From NCBI RefSeq assembly GCF_017303275.1, contig NZ_JAFKOJ010000011.1:1-64000 (forward strand): 64,000 nucleotides of DNA, in the 5' to 3' direction. Source of the stretch: Bacillus sp. NTK034 (GTDB lineage Bacteria; Bacillota; Bacilli; Bacillales; Cytobacillaceae). Of this stretch, positions 58,482 to 64,000 are shown in pieces. Under the pieces are notes generated by a model, which was given only the letters and a program-made list of their open reading frames with translations, had not been told where the DNA came from and searched no databases. The first letter of the stretch is position 1; every line of letters begins with the position of its first letter. A program made the translations under genes and the position numbers.

Positions 58482-60641
58482 ATGTGGAAAATTTACAAAA
58501 TGGATATTAGAAGTATTTTTACTAATTGGGTTGCGGCAGTATTAATCGGAGGCTTGACGTTACTGCCTTCTTTATATGCCTGGTTTAACATCGAGGCTTC
58601 ATGGGATCCCTATAGTCAAACGGATCAGCTTCCAGTAGGAATCGTGAATGAAGATGCCGGAGCAGTGGTTCGTGATAAGGAAATACATATTGGAGATGAC
58701 ATCGTCAAGGAATTAAAGAAGAACGATGATATGGACTGGCACTTTGATAACCGTAAAGACGCGATGGATAAGGTGGAATACGGCGACTATTTTGCTGTCA
58801 TTGTGATTCCGGATAATTTCTCCCAGAAGCTGGGAACCGTCATTGAAGACCAGCCCGAAAAAGCGAAAATCGAGTATTATGTGAATGAAAAAGTCAATGC
58901 CATTGCACCTAAAATCACAGAAAAAGGTGCAGGCGGGATAGTCGATACGGTTACAAGCAATTTCATCTCAACCGTTAACGGCACTATTTTTGAGAAGTTT
59001 AATGAATTGGGTCTGGAGATTGAAAAAGACCTTCCGGATATAAAGCGGTTCGAAGAGTATGTTTTTCAAATGGAGGAAAAGCTTCCTGAAATCCATTCCT
59101 TATTAAGCAGCTCCCTGTCAGATGCAGAAAATGCCCAAAAAATGATTGATAAGGCACAAGCACTCGTTCCTGATGCCAAACGCGCAACAGGAAACGGTCT
59201 GCAGACCATTAAGGAAACGATGAAATTTATAAATGAGGCTGAGAATCGCCTGAATGCAATGGAGCCCCAGATTCAGGAGAATCTGGAGAAGGTCCAGAAT
59301 ATGGCGGTAAAGGTGAACGATTTTATCTCCTCGGTTCAATCCTCTGATTTGAACCTGGACCAGGGAAAGGAAATAGGCAATGAAATCAATGAGCAGATAG
59401 CGGGTTCGCTTCAGAATATCGAGACTATCGAAACAGCGCTAAAGCAGCTGCAGGAATCCAATAAAGAACAAGGCACAAGCCAAAATCAGGAACAAATCAA
59501 TCAGGCTCTGGAACAAATAGCCTTATTAAAACAGGAACTGCAGACTATCCAGGAAAACGGACAAAAGGTCAATGCCTTTCTTTCAGACAAGCAGCAGGAA
59601 GCGAATGATTTAATCACCCGGCTTCAGGAAAATTCAGCTGCAACTGCAGGCAGGATCGACACATTTGTTAAAGAATATAATGAAAACATCCGGCCAGCCA
59701 TCAAACAGGAAGTGGCCAGCGCCAAGGAAACATTGAGTAATGCCCGGAATATCCTGACTGAAATACAATCCGCCATGCCTGAGATCGAAAAAATCCTTGC
59801 GAATACAGAGGGGAACTTAGGTGAAGGAGAAAAAACGCTTAAGCACATTATCGGAGAGTTTCCATATGTAAGCGAAAAGATTAATCAATTAGCCGATCGG
59901 ATTCGGGACATCCAGGGCCAGACAGACATCAACGAGATCATTGAGCTGCTGCAAAATGATCCCGAAGCAGAGAAGGGTTTCTTCGAGGAACCTGTTCAGC
60001 TCAATAAAAACAGCCTATTCCCAATCCAAAATTACGGAACAGGAATGACTCCCTTTTATACCGTACTTGCGATATGGGTAGGTGCCCTTCTATTAATTTC
60101 CCTTTTGGCTACAGATGTTCATCAGCCTGAAGAATTTACGGGAAAACAAATCTATCTCGGCAAACTGCTGACCTTCCTAAGCATTGGATTTGCACAGACC
60201 CTCGTAGTGACAATAGGGAATATCTTAATTCTCGGAGTGGATGCAGCTGAACCAGTATGGTTTATCCTGTTTGGACTGATAAGCAGTTTAGTGTTTATAT
60301 TAATTGTTTATACATTAGTATCTGTATTTGGCGATGTAGGAAAAGCCATGGCGATTGTCTTGCTGGTGCTTCAGATTGCGGGTGCTGGCGGAACCTATCC
60401 GACCGCCTTGCTTCCTGAATTTTTCCAAACCATCCACCCCTTCCTGCCCTTCTCTTATGCCATTGATTTAATGAGAGAAGCTGTTGGAGGCATTGTTTGG
60501 GAAAGAGTTTACAGAGACCTTCTGGTCCTGACGCTATTCGGTTTCATTGCACTATTAATTGGAACCTTCCTGAAAGAGCCATTAAGCAGAAAAACAAAAG
60601 CGCTGATTAAAAAATCAAAGGAATCGGGGTTGTTTCATTAG
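58482..60641 (+). CDS. YhgE/Pip domain membrane protein
   Basis: A 719-residue YhgE/Pip protein. TM1 about 14-36 (NWVAAVLIGGLTLLPSLYAW), the classic N-terminal block NIEASWDPYSQTDQLPVGIV, a periplasm-facing domain to about 210, a long coiled coil (about 215-505) rich in Glu/Gln/Lys, and a C-terminal ABC-2-like membrane domain of six helices (from about 520: PFYTVLAIWVGALLLISLLA). Relatives include B. subtilis YhgE and phage receptor YueB of type VII secretion. Function unknown. Weak ribosome binding site. Monocistronic. Confidence 0.9.
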   Translation: MWKIYKMDIRSIFTNWVAAVLIGGLTLLPSLYAWFNIEASWDPYSQTDQLPVGIVNEDAGAVVRDKEIHIGDDIVKELKKNDDMDWHFDNRKDAMDKVEYGDYFAVIVIPDNFSQKLGTVIEDQPEKAKIEYYVNEKVNAIAPKITEKGAGGIVDTVTSNFISTVNGTIFEKFNELGLEIEKDLPDIKRFEEYVFQMEEKLPEIHSLLSSSLSDAENAQKMIDKAQALVPDAKRATGNGLQTIKETMKFINEAENRLNAMEPQIQENLEKVQNMAVKVNDFISSVQSSDLNLDQGKEIGNEINEQIAGSLQNIETIETALKQLQESNKEQGTSQNQEQINQALEQIALLKQELQTIQENGQKVNAFLSDKQQEANDLITRLQENSAATAGRIDTFVKEYNENIRPAIKQEVASAKETLSNARNILTEIQSAMPEIEKILANTEGNLGEGEKTLKHIIGEFPYVSEKINQLADRIRDIQGQTDINEIIELLQNDPEAEKGFFEEPVQLNKNSLFPIQNYGTGMTPFYTVLAIWVGALLLISLLATDVHQPEEFTGKQIYLGKLLTFLSIGFAQTLVVTIGNILILGVDAAEPVWFILFGLISSLVFILIVYTLVSVFGDVGKAMAIVLLVLQIAGAGGTYPTALLPEFFQTIHPFLPFSYAIDLMREAVGGIVWERVYRDLLVLTLFGFIALLIGTFLKEPLSRKTKALIKKSKESGLFH

Positions 60642-60665
60642 AGTCTAAAAGTTTTATTAACCCTC

Positions 60666-60694
60666 TTGACCTTTTCCAAAATGTGTAATAAAAT
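60666..60694 (+). promoter_or_regulatory. SigA-type promoter of the double T-box leader
   Basis: TTGACC (60666-60671), 17-base spacer, TAAAAT (60689-60694). The predicted start near 60701 precedes the first T-box. Confidence 0.7.
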
Positions 60695-60724
60695 CAGTAA
60701 AAATATTAATATGAGCTATGATAA

Positions 60725-60971
60725 GGATACGAATCTTTCTTTGTTTTCTTTCCAGAGATCAGGGCCATTTGGCTGTAAGCCCTGAAGAAAAGGGAATGAT
60801 TTACCACCTTTGAGCTATTATGGGGAAATGATCTATTTCAGAGTATCCATAATCGGGGAACCCGTTATCTTTATGAGCATAAAGCAGTCTTTCAATAGCT
60901 TTATGGAATTAGGGTGGAACCACGGCCGCACTCGTCCCTTTTGCTGGGATGAGTGCGGCTTTTTATTTTAA
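60725..60971 (+). ncRNA. T-box leader 1 (threonine)
   Basis: Complete leader: Stem I, specifier loop containing GATTTACCACC with ACC at 60803-60805 followed by a purine, T-box sequence AGGGTGGAACCACGG (60911-60925) and terminator GCCGCACTCGTCCC/GGGATGAGTGCGGC with TTTTTATTTT (60925-60970). Threonine codon ACC matches the synthetase downstream. Confidence 0.9.
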
Positions 60972-60994
60972 TTAAAACTATAAGTTTAAGCGTT

Positions 60995-61240
60995 GAAAAG
61001 GACATGAATCATTCTTTATCTTCTTTCCAGAGATCAGGGCCACCGGCTGAAAGCCTTGAAGAAAAGGGAGTGATTTACCGCCTTGGAGCTATTATGGGGA
61101 AATGATCATTTCAGAGTATCCATAATCGGGGAATCCGTTATCTTTTTGAGCATAAAGCAGCTTTTCGATTGCTTTATGGAATTAGGGTGGCACCACGACC
61201 ACACTCGTCCCTATGTTTGGGAGGAGTGTGGTCTTTTTTT
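60995..61240 (+). ncRNA. T-box leader 2 (threonine), tandem copy
   Basis: A second complete T-box directly after the first and very similar to it: specifier GATTTACCGCC with ACC at 61077-61079, T-box sequence AGGGTGGCACCACGACC (61184-61200) and terminator ACCACACTCGTCCC/GGGAGGAGTGTGGT with CTTTTTTT (61198-61239). Both must be read through for the gene to be expressed. Confidence 0.9.
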
Positions 61241-61267
61241 ATAACTAAAAATCAGGAGGAATTGAAA

Positions 61268-62467
61268 ATGGAAGCAGAAAAAATAAATCATAGAAAGTTA
61301 GGTCAAGAACTGGAGCTTTTCACATCCATGGAGGAAGCCCCAGGAATGCCTTTTTTCCTGCCAAATGGAATGGTGATGCGAAATGAACTTGAAGGTTACT
61401 GGAGACGAAAGCACCAGCTTGCAGGCTATCAGGAAATTAAGACACCGATTATGATGAAACAGGAACTTTGGGAACAATCCGGCCATTGGGATCATTATCA
61501 TGAAAATATGTATTTCTCAAATGTGGATGAACAAAATTATGCGATAAAGCCCATGAACTGCCCCGGTACGATATTGGTTTTCAATAGCAAACGGAGAAGC
61601 TACAGAGAATTGCCTCTCCGCTATGCGGAGCTCGGATTAGTCCACAGACACGAACTCTCAGGTTCTTTAAATGGACTGTTAAGAGTCCGGTCGTTCACTC
61701 AAGATGACGCCCATTTATTTGTGAGGGCTGATCAAATTGAAGCAGAGATTGATAAAATACTTGTCCTAATTGACGAGTTCTACTCCCACTTTGGTTTTGA
61801 CTATAAAGTTGAACTTTCAACACGCCCGGAGGAATACATGGGATCAAAGGAAATGTGGGAACGTGCTGAAGGGGCTTTAGAAACTGTTTTAAAAAACAAA
61901 GGGGTTAACTATCAGATTAATCCTGGTGATGGGGCGTTTTACGGGCCGAAAATTGACTTTCATATATTGGATTCACTCGGAAGAAGCTGGCAATGCGGTA
62001 CTGTCCAGCTGGATTTTCAAATGCCGCAAAAGTTTAATTGTGCTTATGTTGCCGAAGATAACAAACTTCACCTTCCCATTATGATTCATAGGGCCATCTT
62101 TGGTTCAGTTGAGCGATTCATGGCCATTCTAATTGAACATTTTGCTGGCGATTTCCCACTGTGGCTGTCACCTGTTCAAGCAAAAATCATTCCCATTTCA
62201 GATGCCCATGCAGAATATGCAGACTATGTAAAATCACAATTTGAATCAGCTGGTATCCGTTCTGAAGTCGACTTCAGAACAGAGAAAATGGGACTCAAGA
62301 TCAGAGAAGCCGAAAAACAGAAAGTTCCCTGCATGCTGGTGATTGGTGATAAGGAAATGGAGCAGCAATCCCTTTCGCTGAGAAAACGTAAAGAGGGAAA
62401 TATCGGTGTGATGAGCATACCGGAAGTAATCGAACGATTCAATAATGAAATAAACGCCGGCAGATAG
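61268..62467 (+). CDS. Threonyl-tRNA synthetase paralogue without TGS and editing domains
   Basis: A 399-residue class II ThrRS made only of catalytic (1-300) and anticodon-binding (301-399) domains; full-length bacterial ThrRS is about 640. ATG 61268 has AGGAGGAATTG upstream and the protein opens exactly at the catalytic domain, NHRKLGQELELFTSMEE. Motif 1 about 41-60; zinc ligands Cys98 (PMNCPG), His in VHRHELSG (126-128) and His274 (MIHRAIFG); motif 2 LNGLLRVRSFTQDDAH; motif 3 GSVERFMAILIEH. The TGS and N2 editing modules are absent, not broken off. Attaches threonine to tRNA(Thr); the leader holds two Thr T-boxes. Confidence 0.93.
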   Translation: MEAEKINHRKLGQELELFTSMEEAPGMPFFLPNGMVMRNELEGYWRRKHQLAGYQEIKTPIMMKQELWEQSGHWDHYHENMYFSNVDEQNYAIKPMNCPGTILVFNSKRRSYRELPLRYAELGLVHRHELSGSLNGLLRVRSFTQDDAHLFVRADQIEAEIDKILVLIDEFYSHFGFDYKVELSTRPEEYMGSKEMWERAEGALETVLKNKGVNYQINPGDGAFYGPKIDFHILDSLGRSWQCGTVQLDFQMPQKFNCAYVAEDNKLHLPIMIHRAIFGSVERFMAILIEHFAGDFPLWLSPVQAKIIPISDAHAEYADYVKSQFESAGIRSEVDFRTEKMGLKIREAEKQKVPCMLVIGDKEMEQQSLSLRKRKEGNIGVMSIPEVIERFNNEINAGR

Positions 62468-62472
62468 ACCTT

Positions 62473-62512
62473 TCAAGCTCAGAAGGATTTTATTCCTTTT
62501 GGGCTTTCCTTG
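62473..62512 (+). terminator. Intrinsic terminator
   Basis: AAGCTCAGAAGGA pairs with TCCTTTTGGGCTT over TTTTAT, followed by TCCTTG; a weak T-run. Confidence 0.65.
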
Positions 62513-62676
62513 TACATCACCTTTTTTATAGCCTGTAAACATAATGGGTGCACCCACTTCCAATTATCCCCTTTAAGGTACCTTTGCTTACATATGTATG
62601 TTACAATTAAAGTTGAACTAAATCCTTAGGGTCAACTTGACTTTTCTTAGTCACCCCTTCGAAAGGGGGATGAAAA

Positions 62677-63036
62677 TTGGAGAAAATAAGCGTATTCCTG
62701 GATGATTATCGGAAAGCGCCTGAAGGTCATGTATTAGTTGAGACCATTGATGAGTGCATCCATTTGCTTCAGACCTTTGAAATTGACCACTTGTCTTTAG
62801 ACCATGATTTAGTAAGCAAATCGAGAAATGGTCTGATGCTTGTTCATATTATGGTTCAAAAACAGCTATTTGCAGATCGCATAACTGTACACTCTGCCAA
62901 TTCAGCAGGCGGAAAAGCCATGTACCATTATTTAAAACAAGCACAGCACGATTTTGAAATGCCCACTGACATTAAAGTACTCTTAAGACCACTGCCCCTA
63001 AATTCCATTCCGCCGAATTACCTGCACAAATATTAG
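62677..63036 (+). CDS. cREC-type (cyclic-phosphate processing) receiver-domain protein
   Basis: A 119-residue single-domain protein. It has the receiver-like fold markers ISVFLDDYRKAPEGHVLVET, CIHLLQTFEIDHLSLDHDLV (the paired-His-Asp motif), NGLMLVHIMVQKQLFADRIT and VHSANSAGGKAMYHYLKQAQ. This is the cREC family, predicted to process cyclic phosphate ends of RNA or nucleotides rather than take part in two-component signalling. The TTG start has AAAGGGGGATG upstream. Solitary gene. Confidence 0.75.
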   Translation: MEKISVFLDDYRKAPEGHVLVETIDECIHLLQTFEIDHLSLDHDLVSKSRNGLMLVHIMVQKQLFADRITVHSANSAGGKAMYHYLKQAQHDFEMPTDIKVLLRPLPLNSIPPNYLHKY

Positions 63037-63162
63037 AGTTCCATCGACTAACACTTATTCCCACCACTTGGTCACAGTCAATTTTTATATCGATGGGGAG
63101 CAGAGTTTATTAACTGCTTCCTTTTTTTATATTTTCCTGTTTAACCAGCTGCGTGAAAGTAA

Positions 63163-63190
63163 AACCGCCTGGCATTGAAAGCGGATTTTT
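63163..63190 (+). terminator. Possible weak terminator
   Basis: CCGCCTGGCATTGAAAGCGG with ATTTTTG following; a four-base stem with extension is weak support. Confidence 0.35.
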
Positions 63191-63278
63191 GAGTTTCCAT
63201 TATTTTTTCAGATCCCTCCTTTACTATTGAATAAAGACGATTATTCTAACCAATTCTAAGACAATGGAGGGGAATAAG

Positions 63279-63758
63279 ATGGAGCAGCCAGATTTCGCTT
63301 TAACTCAAGGCTGGTGGTATCCTGCCATTCTTGGTTTGGTTCTAATTTCGATTGTGATTTTCATGTCAAAGAAAAGAATATGCTGGAAGGAAATATACAT
63401 AATCTTTGGTCTAATCGGTTATATCGTATGGATGGTTGATATCACAATAGCTGTTCCATTAGATCTTTTTGACATCGGTGACCCGCAAAAAGAAGGACTG
63501 CCTGAGCTTTTACTTTTTGGTATCATCCCCTCTTGTTTATCAGTCATCTATTTGAACTTTTACAAAAACGAAAGCAAATGGTTCTGGGTTATTTTATTTG
63601 TCATCTTATCTCTCATCCTGGAGTGGCTCACCGTTAAGGTAGGATTAATGAAACGCTGGAATACTTGGTGGTCAACCCCTGTACACTTCATTGCTTATGC
63701 CTTTTTCCTGCCGTGGCTTTTAAAATTTATAAAAAGTTCTGAAACTTATCAAAAATAA
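63279..63758 (+). CDS. CBO0543 family membrane protein
   Basis: A 159-residue protein with five membrane helices (12-29, 40-60, 77-96, 104-128, 137-155). The family marks are an acidic loop DLFDIGDPQKEGLPELLLFG, IPSCLSVIYLNFYKNESKW, a helix SLILEWLTVKVGLMKRWNTW and a C-terminal YAFFLPWLLKF. ATG 63279 with GGAGGGGAATAAG upstream is preferred to the one five codons earlier. CBO0543 proteins are of unknown function and are found in spore-forming Firmicutes. Confidence 0.83.
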   Translation: MEQPDFALTQGWWYPAILGLVLISIVIFMSKKRICWKEIYIIFGLIGYIVWMVDITIAVPLDLFDIGDPQKEGLPELLLFGIIPSCLSVIYLNFYKNESKWFWVILFVILSLILEWLTVKVGLMKRWNTWWSTPVHFIAYAFFLPWLLKFIKSSETYQK

Positions 63759-63796
63759 ATCCGCTCCTCCAAATACGAGGAACGGATTTTTCTTTA
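63757..63796. terminator. Bidirectional terminator
   Basis: AATCCGCTCCTC and GAGGAACGGATT pair over CAAATAC with T-runs on both sides, between the CBO0543 gene and the convergent amidohydrolase. Confidence 0.85.
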
Positions 63797-63811
63797 AGAT
63801 CAGCTTTACTC

Positions 63812-64000
63812 TTATTCGTTCAAGTATGCCCAGGCATATTGTGCATATAGCTCTGCACCTGTCGATAAGGCGTCTTCGTCAATATTGAATTTGCCATGGT
63901 GGTGAGCCCACTCTGTGTCTTTTTCAGGATTGCCGCTGCCAATGAGGGCGAAGCTGCCAGGTGCTTTGTCCAGGAAGAAACTGAAATCTTCAGCCCCCAT
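63812..64000 (-). CDS. M20 family amidohydrolase, 3' end (cut by window edge)
   Basis: The last 62 residues of an M20 metallopeptidase/amidohydrolase: MGAEDFSFFLDKAPGSFALI has the conserved GAEDF motif with the metal-binding Glu-Asp, and the tail WAHHHGKFNIDEDALSTGAE has the terminal His ligand. Typical of N-acyl-L-amino-acid amidohydrolases. The rest continues beyond base 64000. Confidence 0.9.
   Translation of the reverse strand: MGAEDFSFFLDKAPGSFALIGSGNPEKDTEWAHHHGKFNIDEDALSTGAELYAQYAWAYLNE

Noticed and set aside
1-64000. CRISPR array, prophage, toxin-antitoxin pair or restriction system.
   Set aside because: No regularly spaced identical repeats with unique spacers, no phage structural or integrase genes and no paired toxin-antitoxin or methylase/nuclease genes were seen.

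Overview
The window is chromosomal DNA from a low-GC Gram-positive spore-former of the family Bacillaceae. Supporting features are strong AGGAGG-type ribosome binding sites with frequent TTG/GTG starts, SigA-type promoters, T-box leaders, a c-di-AMP riboswitch, a BstA/YfiT-type bacillithiol transferase, an AdhR/AdhA-type pair, a Zur-type operator, YocH-like 3D-domain wall protein and families largely confined to Bacillus (DUF3231, DUF3888, DUF4256, DUF4822, DUF4871). A Cytobacillus/Mesobacillus-like genus is a guess; no rRNA is present to settle it. There are no rRNA or tRNA genes, CRISPR arrays, prophages or recognisable insertion sequences.

Layout. 1-6 kb: single accessory genes (DUF3888, alpha/beta hydrolases, two DinB proteins, gene stubs), nearly all on the minus strand, most followed by a copy of one conserved terminator-repeat, like a string of gene cassettes. 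6-15.5 kb: a DUF2975 membrane protein, an ABM monooxygenase, a frameshifted flavin amine oxidase, an aminotransferase, an MFS exporter and a MocR regulator, two VOC proteins, a 3D-domain wall protein and an ArsR repressor with an apparently leaderless promoter. 15.7-18 kb: a DUF3231 gene, then a graveyard of gene fragments. 18-24 kb: phoX-tatA behind a Pho box; a formaldehyde/carbonyl-type adhA/adhR divergent pair; a zinc-binding AdcA-ZinT lipoprotein behind two Zur boxes. 24-35 kb: acetyltransferases, an ECF sigma factor, an ABC-2 exporter, an orphan ModA, a dicarboxylate/amino-acid symporter behind a c-di-AMP riboswitch, and a nitronate monooxygenase. 35-44.5 kb: small accessory genes, an ECF sigma/anti-sigma pair, PhzF, an LprI-like lipoprotein, GrpB, isochorismatase-type hydrolase and two decayed genes. 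44.7-46.5 kb: archaeal-type prolyl-tRNA synthetase with its T-box. 46.7-58 kb: small DUF genes, lipoproteins, a two-component system, flavin reductase, a frameshifted diguanylate cyclase, cytidine deaminase and nucleoside hydrolase. 58.4-64 kb: a YhgE/Pip protein, a shortened threonyl-tRNA synthetase behind two tandem T-boxes, a cREC-type receiver protein, a CBO0543 membrane protein and the 3' end of an M20 amidohydrolase.

Themes. Four regulatory circuits can be read directly: phosphate (Pho box/phoX/tatA), zinc (Zur/adcA), c-di-AMP (riboswitch/symporter) and amino-acid starvation (proS and thrS-like T-boxes). Both T-box-controlled synthetases are forms without a cis-editing domain. The second theme is gene turnover: at least ten broken or residual genes are visible, several with a readable break (single-base frameshift, 5-bp duplication, internal deletion), alongside the terminator-repeat family. 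Some single-base breaks could be sequence errors.
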